Shown: piece by piece, positions 33,486-41,449 of the stretch
Numbering within the stretch: the first letter of the stretch is position 1
How the letters are laid out: the number at the start of each line of letters is the position of its first letter
Assembly: GCF_014904735.1 (NCBI RefSeq)
Contig: NZ_JACZCR010000027.1
Location: 171,387 to 235,386 of the forward strand
Reading direction: 5' to 3'
Length of the DNA stretch: 64,000 nucleotides
Origin: Microbulbifer hainanensis
GTDB taxonomy: Bacteria > Pseudomonadota > Gammaproteobacteria > Pseudomonadales > Cellvibrionaceae
Program-made: the position numbers and the translations under genes
The notes under the pieces: model-generated
What the model saw: the letters and a program-made list of their open reading frames with translations, nothing else
The model's database searches: none
What the model was told of the DNA's origin: nothing

Positions 33486-34207
33486 GCCTGAGTTGGGCTG
33501 GTTTTCGGCCGTGAGCGACTTCCCTGAGGGGAGTGACAGCCTCGGTTTCAGAGAAAATACCGCCAACCGGCCAGTGCGCGCCTCTGTAATTAGATGGGCC
33601 GCGTCATTGAAAAAACTTCGCCGACAAGGTCTGCCCCGACAGAGAATCCCGGGGCGCCTCGCCGGCTACAACTGTCCCGCCCTAATGCGGGTATTTATCG
33701 CGAAGGTAAGACGGGCTGAAGCCCGCAGCGCTTGAAAGGAAGACTCATACACTTACGTCCCGCTCTGTAGAGAACGCCAGCGACCGAACTGGCATACCGG
33801 ATGGCTAAGTTTCAGCAACCCGGCAGAAAAACATAGAGACCCCAGGGGGGATCGGCCACAAGCCGATCACAACAGAGCCGAACGAAAGACGTAAACCTCG
33901 CTACCCGCCGACTCGATGTATGGCGGATGGCGCCTGGCCCGAACGTGGTATCCGCGAAGCCGGAGCCGGGTAGTACTACCAAATGGTGCTAATGGTACCA
34001 ACGGATACTGTGCCCATTGCACGTATCCGGAGTTAAAGCAGTGTGACAACCGGGTAGAAACCCGCTCCGAAGGGCCGAAAGACGGCTTCCGGGAGCACTT
34101 CCCCGCCCGTCCCTGCCTGCCCCGCGGCCATTTCCGCGCGGCACCAGACAACAAGCCTGCGTACTTCAGTGTCTCTCCCTAGCGCAACGCAAGGATATAA
34201 GACACGC
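33486..34207 (+). other. Long structured 5' leader of rne
   Basis: About 720 bases without a convincing open frame before the rne start. Several hairpins are visible: GATCGGC/GCCGATC at 33850-33868, a GTATCCG (33948) / CGGATAC (34002) stem enclosing the palindrome GGTAGTACTACC, and CGGGT/ACCCG at 34051-34064. In E. coli the rne leader (361 nt) folds and lets RNase E cut its own mRNA; this longer leader probably does the same. Exact structure is inference. Confidence 0.62.
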
Positions 34208-37200
34208 ATGAAGAGAATGCTGATCAACGCAACTCAACCGGAAGAGTTGCGCGTAGCCCTGGTCGACGGCCAGTGGCTGTACGACCTGGACATCGAAAAC
34301 CGCACCCGCCAGCAGAAAAAGGCGAACATCTACAAGGGTAAAATTACCCGCGTTGAGCCCTCCCTCGAAGCCGCATTTGTCGATTACGGTGAAGAACGCC
34401 ACGGCTTCCTGCCCCTGAAAGAAATCTCCCGCGAGTACTTCATCAAGCAGCCCAAAGATATCGATGGTCGCATCAAGATCAAAGATGTGGTCAAAGAGGG
34501 CATGGAAGTCATCGTCCAGGTGGACAAGGAAGAGCGTGGCAACAAAGGCGCGGCGCTGACCACCTTCATCAGCCTCGCCGGACGCTACCTGGTGCTGATG
34601 CCGAACAACCCGCGCGCTGGCGGCATCTCCCGTCGCATCGAAGGCGACGAGCGCTCCGATCTGCGCGATGCCCTCTCCAACGTGGAAGTACCTTCCGGCA
34701 TGGGCATCATCGTGCGCACCGCCGGCGTTGGCCGCAGCGGCGAAGAACTGCAGTGGGATCTCAATTACCTGCTGCAACTCTGGGATGCCATCAAGACCGA
34801 GGCAGACACCTCCAAGGCCCCGCACTTCCTGTTCCAGGAGAGTAACGTCATCATCCGCGCCATTCGCGACTATATGCGCGACGATATCGGCGAGGTGATC
34901 GTCGACGACAAGGGCGCCTACCAGCTGGCCGCGGAGTTTGCCCGCCAGGTCATGCCCCACTACGCCAACAAGGTGAAGTACTACGAAGACGCCATCCCGC
35001 TCTTCAACCGTTACCAGATTGAAAGCCAGATCGAGACCGCGTTTGAGCGCGAAGTGAAACTGCCTTCCGGCGGCTCTATCGTCATCGACGTGACCGAAGC
35101 CCTGATTTCGATCGACATCAACTCCTCCCGTGCCACCAAAGGTGGTGACATTGAGGAGACTGCGCGCAATATCAACCTCGAAGCCGCCGACGAGATCGCC
35201 CGGCAGCTGCGCCTGCGCGACATGGGCGGCCTGGTCGTGATCGACTTCATCGATATGCAGAACAAGGGCAACCAGCGCGAAGTTGAAAAGCGCATGGAGA
35301 AAGCCCTCGGCATGGACCGCGCGCGTGTACAGATCGGTCGCATTTCCCGCTTCGGCCTGCTGGAGATGTCCCGCCAGCGCCTGCGTCCGTCTCTCGGCGA
35401 AACCACCTTCCGCGTCTGCCCCCGCTGTAGCGGCCAGGGCACTATTCGCGGCACCAAATCCCTGGCGCTGTCCATCCTGCGCCTGGTGGAAGAGGAAGCG
35501 AAGAAGGAACGCAGTGCAGAGATCCGCGCGATCACACCGGTGAACGTCGCGACCTACCTGCTCAACGAAAAGCGCAAAGCCATCTCCAACATCGAGTCCC
35601 GCAACAACACCCGTGTGGTTGTGGTTCCGAACGCCGACCTGGAAACACCGCACTTCGAAGTACTGCGCCTGCGCGACGATGATTCCGCCACCCTGGAAAC
35701 CTCTTACAAGATTTCCGGCACTATCGAGGACACCAGCGCCACTGAAGAGGAGCCGACACGTCCGCCGGCCCAGCCTGCGGTACAGCAAATCGCCCACACC
35801 GCACCGGCGCCGACCCCGGTCGAAAAGCCGCAGCCTGGTCTCTTCAGTCGCCTGATCAGCGCCATCGCCTCCCTGTTCGAGAGCGATGAAGACGCAACCA
35901 AGAAGCACAAGAAGTCCAAGGGCCGCGGCAAGAACTACCAGAAGCAGCGTTCCCGCGGCCAGCAGCGTGGAAATCGCGGTGGCCGTGGTGGCAACCGTCC
36001 CGCGCGCCGTAAAGACGAGCGTCGCGATGAGGAGAAGCGCGAAACCAAACGGGAGGAACGCAAGGACCAGCGCGAAGCCAAACGCGACACCAGGCGTGAG
36101 GAAAAGCGCGAAGACAAGCGTGAAGAAGTACAGGCCAGTGGCGAAGGTACACGTGGCGAAGGCCAGCAACGCCGTCGCCGCCGCCGCCGTGGTGGCGAGG
36201 GTCGCCGCCGTCGCGAAGAGGGCCAGCAGGCCACTACCAGCGAAACGGAAGTACAAGCGGAAGCCGTAGAACAGCAAGTTGAAGAGACCGAGCAGCAGGA
36301 CCAGCAACGTCCCGCACGCCGGCCGAGCAATGTTCGCGGTCGCCCGCAGCCCCGTCGCCGCGGCCGCCGCGGTGACAACGCAGCTGCAGCCGCCGTTGCC
36401 CAGAACCAGGAAGAGCTGGAACGCGAAGTCAATGAGGCCATCGACGAGGCGGAAAGCGAAGCAAAAGCCGCTAAGCGCCGCAAGCCGACCGAACCTCGTG
36501 AAGCCGCAGTAAAGGCAACCGAGGGTACAGGTAGCGCGGGCGAGCCCAGCGCCGAAGAGAAGCGCAAGGAAACGCCGGCCCCTGAAGCTCCGGAAGCCAA
36601 GGCCGAGACTCCGAAACCGGCAGTCAAAGCTGAAACCGAGGCCCCGGCCGAAGTAGAAGCCGTGGAGAAGCAGGCACCGACTCCGACCGAAGAAGCGCCC
36701 ATCGAGGCCTCTACGGTCGCCGTCACCGAAGCCCAAGCCGCTGCTGCTGAGGAAGCGGTCGAAGTTCCGGCAGAAAAAGCCGAGGCGCCGGCAGAAGCGG
36801 TCGCTGAAAAGCCGTCCGTGCAAGCCGAACAGGCCAAGGCGGAAGAAGCCCCTGTACCGGAGGCTCCTGCTACCGAAGCCGAAGCTGAAGCAGAAGTGGA
36901 AGTGACTGCTGAAGCACCAGCCGAAGAAGCGCCCGCGGAAAAGCCGGCAGAAGCTGCAGCTGAAGTAACACCCACTGCTGCCCAGGTCACCACTGAGAAG
37001 CCGGCAGCCGCCGCGACTCCGCGTGGCCGTGCTAGCAATGATCCGCGCGAAAACCCGCAGCCGCTGCGCGACCTGGAAATTGTCACTGAGCGCCGGGATA
37101 TCGGTCTGCTGCATCCGCTGGACACTGCCCAGCCTGCAGCGATCGAGCACAACCCGCGTCCCCTGCCCCGTCCGGCCAACGACCCCCGCGTCGCCCGCCA

Positions 37201-37252
37201 GGCTCCGCAGGCGAACGACAGCGTCAGCGACGGTTCTGCAGAGGCCGGCTGA
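34208..37252 (+). CDS. rne: Ribonuclease E
   Basis: A 1014-residue endoribonuclease that starts mRNA decay and processes rRNA and tRNA. The N-terminus [20 protein letters not shown] matches E. coli RNase E exactly in register, fixing the start at 34208 over the earlier ATG at 34169. It has the S1 domain ([20 protein letters not shown]), the DNase-I-like catalytic domain with [19 protein letters not shown] and VVIDFIDM, and the zinc link CPRCSGQG near residue 404. The C-terminal half (after about 540) is a disordered scaffold: an Arg-rich RNA-binding stretch (about 590-720) and a long Ala/Glu/Pro repeat tail, ending with a short conserved-looking [12 protein letters not shown] and RPANDPR segment. 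Confidence 0.97.
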   Translation: MKRMLINATQPEELRVALVDGQWLYDLDIENRTRQQKKANIYKGKITRVEPSLEAAFVDYGEERHGFLPLKEISREYFIKQPKDIDGRIKIKDVVKEGMEVIVQVDKEERGNKGAALTTFISLAGRYLVLMPNNPRAGGISRRIEGDERSDLRDALSNVEVPSGMGIIVRTAGVGRSGEELQWDLNYLLQLWDAIKTEADTSKAPHFLFQESNVIIRAIRDYMRDDIGEVIVDDKGAYQLAAEFARQVMPHYANKVKYYEDAIPLFNRYQIESQIETAFEREVKLPSGGSIVIDVTEALISIDINSSRATKGGDIEETARNINLEAADEIARQLRLRDMGGLVVIDFIDMQNKGNQREVEKRMEKALGMDRARVQIGRISRFGLLEMSRQRLRPSLGETTFRVCPRCSGQGTIRGTKSLALSILRLVEEEAKKERSAEIRAITPVNVATYLLNEKRKAISNIESRNNTRVVVVPNADLETPHFEVLRLRDDDSATLETSYKISGTIEDTSATEEEPTRPPAQPAVQQIAHTAPAPTPVEKPQPGLFSRLISAIASLFESDEDATKKHKKSKGRGKNYQKQRSRGQQRGNRGGRGGNRPARRKDERRDEEKRETKREERKDQREAKRDTRREEKREDKREEVQASGEGTRGEGQQRRRRRRRGGEGRRRREEGQQATTSETEVQAEAVEQQVEETEQQDQQRPARRPSNVRGRPQPRRRGRRGDNAAAAAVAQNQEELEREVNEAIDEAESEAKAAKRRKPTEPREAAVKATEGTGSAGEPSAEEKRKETPAPEAPEAKAETPKPAVKAETEAPAEVEAVEKQAPTPTEEAPIEASTVAVTEAQAAAAEEAVEVPAEKAEAPAEAVAEKPSVQAEQAKAEEAPVPEAPATEAEAEAEVEVTAEAPAEEAPAEKPAEAAAEVTPTAAQVTTEKPAAAATPRGRASNDPRENPQPLRDLEIVTERRDIGLLHPLDTAQPAAIEHNPRPLPRPANDPRVARQAPQANDSVSDGSAEAG

Positions 37253-37277
37253 AAGCGCTCGTGATTGGGCGGAAATC

Positions 37278-37303
37278 GAACGGCGCCGGTAACGGCGCTG
37301 TTC
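37278..37303 (+). terminator. Hairpin after rne
   Basis: GAACGGCGCC/GGCGCTGTTC, ten pairs including one G-T, with a six-base loop. Only AATTAAT follows, so it is a weak terminator or a 3' stabilising stem. Confidence 0.55.
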
Positions 37304-37351
37304 AATTAATCGCCTAACTCATTGAACTGCTTAAAAAAATTGTCCGTCCCC

Positions 37352-37379
37352 TTGTACCGAGAAATCCGACCGGTATAAT
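37352..37379 (+). promoter_or_regulatory. Promoter of tRNA-Ser
   Basis: TTGTAC (37352-37357) and a perfect TATAAT (37374-37379) with a 16-base spacer, followed by the GC-rich GCGCCGG discriminator typical of stringently controlled stable-RNA promoters. The predicted start lies about 7 bases before the tRNA. Confidence 0.85.
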
Positions 37380-37393
37380 GCGCCGGACAAATT

Positions 37394-37481
37394 GGTGGGG
37401 TGGCTGAGTGGTCGAAAGCGGCGGTCTTGAAAACCGTTGACTGTAACAGGTCCCAGGGTTCGAATCCCTGCCCCACCGCCA
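37394..37481 (+). tRNA. tRNA-Ser(UGA)
   Basis: An 88-nt class II tRNA with acceptor GGTGGGG pairing CCCCACC, anticodon loop CTTGAAA giving UGA, a long variable arm (TTGACTGTAACAGGTC region), the T-loop GGTTCGAATCC, discriminator G and an encoded CCA. It reads UCA and other UCN serine codons. It has its own promoter and a terminator eight bases after the CCA. Confidence 0.97.
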
Positions 37482-37488
37482 TATAAAG

Positions 37489-37515
37489 AAACCCGGCTTC
37501 ATGCCGGGTTTTTTT
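37489..37515 (+). terminator. Terminator after tRNA-Ser
   Basis: AAACCCGGC-TTCAT-GCCGGG hairpin followed by seven T, starting eight bases after the tRNA CCA. Confidence 0.93.
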
Positions 37516-37535
37516 ATATCTGTTGGGGTGGATTT

Positions 37536-37606
37536 GGATGAGAACCCCGTTCGAGCCGGAGCGCGGCAGCGCGGAGACCAGCGAGCGCAGCGAAGCTAAT
37601 CCCGCC
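37536..37606 (+). repeat. tRNA-downstream repeat, unit 1
   Basis: First of three degenerate units with the shared core GGATGAGAACCCCGTTCGAG and the shared end CAGCGAGCGCAGCGAAGC. Unit spacing is 130 and 136 bp. It follows the tRNA terminator directly. Confidence 0.88.
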
Positions 37607-37665
37607 TTCCTCTTAATCAAAGAGTCCGGCATACACTGGATTTTTTATGGGATTGGGGTAGCCCT

Positions 37666-37731
37666 GGATGAGAACCCCCGTTCGACTCGGAGGGCACCAG
37701 CCCGGAGAGCCGCGAGCGCAGCGAAGCGCAT
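37666..37731 (+). repeat. tRNA-downstream repeat, unit 2
   Basis: Second unit, starting GGATGAGAACCCCCGTTCGA and ending GCGAGCGCAGCGAAGC. It differs from unit 1 mostly at paired positions of small stems (for example GCGC...GCGC versus GGGC...GCCC), which suggests conserved RNA folding. Confidence 0.88.
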
Positions 37732-37747
37732 CCCTGCCCCACCGCCA
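37730..37747 (+). repeat. Second copy of the tRNA-Ser 3' end
   Basis: ATCCCTGCCCCACCGCCA repeats the last 18 bases of tRNA-Ser, CCA included (compare 37464-37481). It lies between repeat units 2 and 3 and is followed by a second copy of the tRNA terminator. Confidence 0.95.
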
Positions 37748-37755
37748 GACAAAAG

Positions 37756-37780
37756 AACCCGGCTTATGCCGGGTTTTTTT
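37756..37780 (+). terminator. Second copy of the tRNA terminator
   Basis: AACCCGGC-TTAT-GCCGGGTT hairpin with seven T, a near copy of the terminator at 37489 in the same position relative to the duplicated tRNA 3' end. Confidence 0.9.
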
Positions 37781-37801
37781 GTATGGGGATGGGGCAGCCC
37801 T

Positions 37802-37867
37802 GGATGAGAACCCCGTTCGAGCCGGAATGCGCCAGCACGGAGACCAGCGAGCGAAAGCGAAGCTAAC
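37802..37867 (+). repeat. tRNA-downstream repeat, unit 3
   Basis: Third unit, starting GGATGAGAACCCCGTTCGAG and ending CGAGCGAAAGCGAAGC. A degraded hairpin (CCCGGCTTGTATCGG with short T run) follows near 37893, a worn copy of the terminator. Confidence 0.85.
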
Positions 37868-38014
37868 CCTTTACTTCCGCATCATGAGAGATCCCGGCTT
37901 GTATCGGTTTTTAAAGTGCTCGCCTACGCTTGAATCCTGCCAAACTGCCTAGGGCGTTAGATCGGCTCAATCTGCATCTGCCTCGGAATACGAATATTCA
38001 AATGGACCTGCAAC

Positions 38015-39127
38015 TCAGAACTTCGGCGTAACTTCTCGTACGGGCGGAATATCTTTTGTCCGCAGTGGCATCGACTGCACACCCTTCAAATCGTCCCAAT
38101 TGACCTTCTTCATATCAATGGACCTAACGGTCCGGTTGTCGTCGGTATGGTAGTAAATCATTAGGTTCTTGATGTCGAAGGACATGGTGTACTGGGTCGA
38201 GCCGTATTTAACCGGCTCAAAACCCTTGGGCACATGGTCGCCCGCCCCTTCGATGGGGAGATTGAAGTTATCGAGGATCCGGAACACCTCACGCGTGGTG
38301 TCGAACCCGCCCTGCGTCTTGCGCGCCATCTCTCTCCAGGCGGCAGCACGGACGAAGCGCGAGGGCGGCGTGTAATCGCCTGGGAGGCCGATCAGCCCGC
38401 TGCCGACACCGATCTGTGTCAGCTTGAGATCGTTGACCTTGATGGGCGGCACGTCAGTCTGGCGCAGGTTCACATAATTGCGCAGGTTGGTCAGGTGCCA
38501 GTCATAGCCCGGAGAGTTGGTCATGACGCCGATTGTGGTTTCATAAATGTTCAGTTTGCCATCTAGATACTCCACCACAATTTCCGCTCCGGATGCATCG
38601 GTGATGGCGTAATGTACGGGTGCCGGAATGCCGAGGGCCGGTTCGACCACGGGGACAACGCGAATTTTTTTCAGGCCGGTTTTCACCTCGGCCACTGTAG
38701 CGAACTGGCTCGCCAGATACGCCATTAGGTCGGTGGGGCTCATCGAAATGTTAGCCTGGTCCGGATCGTAGGTCTGATACTTGGCAAAGTCGGGCAAGTA
38801 GAGGAGATTGATGGCCAGCCCCCGCTCGTTCATCACATCTGCGTAAGCGCTGTCGCGGATGATCGTGATGCCTCCGAGGGCATACTTGGTTGTCCAGGAT
38901 GCGCCGGCCTTACCGTCGGGCATTGGCATCGATTTCATTTCTACCCCGCGGGGCGTAGCCGTAAAGGCTAAATGATTGAACTCGAATACGCCCCACTCCA
39001 TGGTCCGGGAAGGGTGGGAAGACCCATCGGCGCCGACCAGCCTCACATAAGTACACGCCTGGACCGACGGCAAAGGCACAAGCAGGATGAACGAGAGCAA
39101 AAGGAGGGAAGAATTGAAGCGGGTCAT
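38015..39127 (-). CDS. Exported Ntn hydrolase of the choloylglycine hydrolase / penicillin V acylase family
   Basis: A 370-residue exported amidase. A clear signal peptide (MTRFNSSLLLLSFILLVPLP then SVQA) ends right before CTYVRLVGADG, so cleavage would expose the catalytic N-terminal Cys at residue 25. Family features follow: SRTMEWGVFEF with the conserved Arg, VMNERGLAINLLYLPD, AITDASGAEIVVEYLDG and TNSPGYDWHLTNLRNYV, containing the conserved Asn and Asp/Tyr positions. Relatives hydrolyse bile-salt amides, penicillin V or acyl-homoserine lactones. The periplasmic location and lack of bile context make quorum-signal or other acyl-amide cleavage plausible, which is inference. Confidence 0.86.
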   Translation of the reverse strand: MTRFNSSLLLLSFILLVPLPSVQACTYVRLVGADGSSHPSRTMEWGVFEFNHLAFTATPRGVEMKSMPMPDGKAGASWTTKYALGGITIIRDSAYADVMNERGLAINLLYLPDFAKYQTYDPDQANISMSPTDLMAYLASQFATVAEVKTGLKKIRVVPVVEPALGIPAPVHYAITDASGAEIVVEYLDGKLNIYETTIGVMTNSPGYDWHLTNLRNYVNLRQTDVPPIKVNDLKLTQIGVGSGLIGLPGDYTPPSRFVRAAAWREMARKTQGGFDTTREVFRILDNFNLPIEGAGDHVPKGFEPVKYGSTQYTMSFDIKNLMIYYHTDDNRTVRSIDMKKVNWDDLKGVQSMPLRTKDIPPVREVTPKF

Positions 39128-39956
39128 TGGCGTTTCCTTCCACTTTCTGTGGTTCGTTGCTCTTTCGGTGATGTCGCGGCTGGTACCGCCGGAACGACCG
39201 ATGCCGCGTAGTGCTACGCCGCAGGTAGTGTCACAAAGGCAATGGCTATAGCCATCACCGACAGCTATTGAAACTCTTCAATAATCAAAGCCGTTTTCGT
39301 CAATGCATTGCTTAATCTAGAGATCTTGGCCGACATCTACAGAGACGAGGGTATTTATCTGACGATTTATCCTCTCAATAAGTTACAGCTTGGAGGATGC
39401 TGGCAACGTCGATTGAAAATAGTGGCGATCAATCTCAGAACAAAAAATAGATGTCCATGTGGAGCTTTCTTACTCACCTCGACAGGTTGGAATGGAGCTA
39501 GCATTTCTTGCACCAAAAGATCCCCCACCCCAATTGTGGAACTTGTCACTTGAACGCTCTTGTTCCACGTGGATCGGTTGTAAATTGAGCCAATTTAGCC
39601 CGTATCCCGCCAGGACATATGGCGCTACTTTCATTCAGTGGGAAAATTAATTTCAACCAAAATACTGCAATTACCGAGTTAAATTGCTCTCGCATTTGAG
39701 AATGGCAGATCGGTAACCGGCGCTCTTCGCTTTCTCCCGCCCGCCTATTTTCCTTGCGCTCATCGCGTCGTTCTATTCATTGGTCTTTAAACAGAAATAC
39801 GCGCCAGAGTGCCTACACCCGAAAATTCGGCCAATCCTGATCTAATCTGATACCGAAGCATTCGGTGAAAAATGTCACGTCAGCTTTGGTAGAAAGCGGC
39901 GTCCGCTTACCTTGCACAATACCGCTCTATCGCAGGATCACCCCAGGAGTACCTTA
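39128..39956. other. AT-rich intergenic region
   Basis: About 830 bases, visibly richer in A+T than neighbours, with no supported gene; frames of 60-80 codons occur on both strands but lack ribosome sites, family motifs and the local codon bias. It likely holds divergent promoters for the Ntn hydrolase and the isochorismatase gene. It may be decayed coding sequence. Confidence 0.5.
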
Positions 39957-40640
39957 ATGACCAGCAAACCCGAATTGTTAATACCCGGCAATTGCCAGCT
40001 GATATTTATTGACCAGCAACCGCAGATGGCCTTCGGCGTGCAGTCCATCGATCGCCAGGTTCTCAAAAATAATGTCGTGGCACTGGCCAAGGCGGCGAAG
40101 GTTTTCAATATCCCGACAACGATCACCACAGTGGAAAGCGAAAGTTTTTCAGGACACACCTACCCCGAACTGCTGGCGGTTTTTCCCGAGCACCCGCTGC
40201 TTGAGCGGACCTCGATGAACTCCTGGGACGACCAGAAAGTCCGCGATGCACTGGCCAAAAATGGTCAGAAAAAAGTGGTGGTATCAGGACTCTGGACAGA
40301 GGTCTGCAACAACACCTTCTCTTTCGATGCCATGCGTGAAGGCGGCTATGAAATCTATATGGTGGCCGATGCCTCCGGCGGGACATCGAAAGAGGCCCAC
40401 GACTATGCCATGCAACGCATGATCCAAGCCGGTGTAGTGCCAGTAACCTGGCAACAGGTGATGCTGGAGTGGCAGCGGGATTGGGCCCACCGGGATACAT
40501 ACGATGCGGTCATGGATATTGTCCGCGAACATTCCGGCGCTTACGGCATGGGTGTCGATTATGCCTACACCATGGTGCACAAAGCCGACGAGCGGGTGAA
40601 ACACGGTCCGGTTCAGGAGCCTGTGCCCGCCAAGAAATAG
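39957..40640 (+). CDS. Isochorismatase-family cysteine hydrolase
   Basis: A 227-residue isochorismatase-fold hydrolase. Catalytic positions are Asp19 in QLIFIDQQPQM and Cys117 in VVVSGLWTEVCNN, with the cis-peptide region just before the cysteine; the loop ERTSMNSWDD has Arg where many members use Lys, which resembles YcaC-like proteins. ATG 39957 follows AGGAG; the upstream frame to 39912 is unsupported. Such enzymes cleave amides, carbamates or related bonds. First gene of a plus-strand run with ycaC and an amidohydrolase. Confidence 0.85.
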   Translation: MTSKPELLIPGNCQLIFIDQQPQMAFGVQSIDRQVLKNNVVALAKAAKVFNIPTTITTVESESFSGHTYPELLAVFPEHPLLERTSMNSWDDQKVRDALAKNGQKKVVVSGLWTEVCNNTFSFDAMREGGYEIYMVADASGGTSKEAHDYAMQRMIQAGVVPVTWQQVMLEWQRDWAHRDTYDAVMDIVREHSGAYGMGVDYAYTMVHKADERVKHGPVQEPVPAKK

Positions 40641-40763
40641 CAGCAGTCCCCTACTGTGAAAGCCGAATATCCGGGCGCGACACCAAACAATCCGCGCCCT
40701 CACCCAACCCGGCGGTGACTTGACTCCTAACCCGCCCGCCAAACAACCAGCAAGGTATCTTCA

Positions 40764-41390
40764 ATGAGCACTCGCTATATACGCCTCGACAAGAATGACG
40801 CCGCTGTTCTATTCGTGGATCACCAGGCCGGTCTTCTGTCGCTGGTGCGGGATATTCCCCCGGACAAGTTCAAGAACAATGTCCTCGCCCTGGCCGATGC
40901 CGCGGCCTACTTCAAGCTTCCAGCCATCCTGACCACCAGTTTCGAAGACGGCCCCAACGGGCCCCTTGTTCCGGAATTGAAGGAGAAGTTTCCGCAAGCC
41001 CCCTACATAGCGCGGCCCGGACAGATCAATGCGTGGGACAACGAAGACTTTGTCGCAGCCGTGAAAGCGACCGGTAAAAAGCAGCTGCTGATCGCCGGTG
41101 TTGTCACCGAGGTCTGTGTCGCCTTCCCTGCCCTCTCGGCAATCGAGGAGGGACTTGAGGTATTCGTGGTGACCGATGCCTCCGGAACCTTTGACGAACT
41201 GACCCGCCACTCCGCCTGGAACCGCATGGCCGAAGCCGGCGCCCAGCTGATGACCTGGTTTGGTGTGGCCTGTGAGCTGCACCGCGACTGGCGCAATGAC
41301 GTTGAAGGGCTGGCTACTCTGTTGAGCGACCATATTCCGGACTACAGGAACCTGATGACCAGTTACAACACGGTGACCAGTTCCAAGTAG
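40764..41390 (+). CDS. ycaC: YcaC-type isochorismatase-fold hydrolase
   Basis: A 208-residue protein matching E. coli YcaC in length and, from recall, in most of its sequence: RLDKNDAAVLFVDHQAGLLS at the N-terminus (Asp19), YIARPGQINAWDNEDFV, the nucleophile Cys in AGVVTEVCVAFPALSAIEEG near residue 118, and MTWFGVACELHRDWRND. YcaC forms large octameric or hexadecameric assemblies; its substrate is still unknown. It lies 123 bp after another member of the same superfamily, so the pair may be an old duplication or act in sequence. Confidence 0.92.
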   Translation: MSTRYIRLDKNDAAVLFVDHQAGLLSLVRDIPPDKFKNNVLALADAAAYFKLPAILTTSFEDGPNGPLVPELKEKFPQAPYIARPGQINAWDNEDFVAAVKATGKKQLLIAGVVTEVCVAFPALSAIEEGLEVFVVTDASGTFDELTRHSAWNRMAEAGAQLMTWFGVACELHRDWRNDVEGLATLLSDHIPDYRNLMTSYNTVTSSK

Positions 41391-41449
41391 GCCTGCCATG
41401 TTGCACAACCATTCTGCCAGTGATTGAAGGCTGTTATTGAGGTAACCGC

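Noticed and set aside
34166..37150. 994-codon open frame antisense to rne
   Set aside because: Low-complexity mirror of the Ala/Glu/Arg-rich rne codons; Phe/Leu/Gly-rich translation without any domain, and rne itself is certain.
37306..37632. Minus-strand frame over tRNA-Ser
   Set aside because: Classic tRNA shadow peptide (GFEPWDL type); not a gene.
37523..37807. 94-codon frame across the tRNA-downstream repeats
   Set aside because: It merely translates the repeat units and the terminator hairpin; differences between units do not keep the frame and look RNA-like instead.
39308..39650. Small frames in the 39-kb gap, considered as a transposase remnant
   Set aside because: No DDE or HTH motif, no inverted repeats found; not enough to call a pseudogene.
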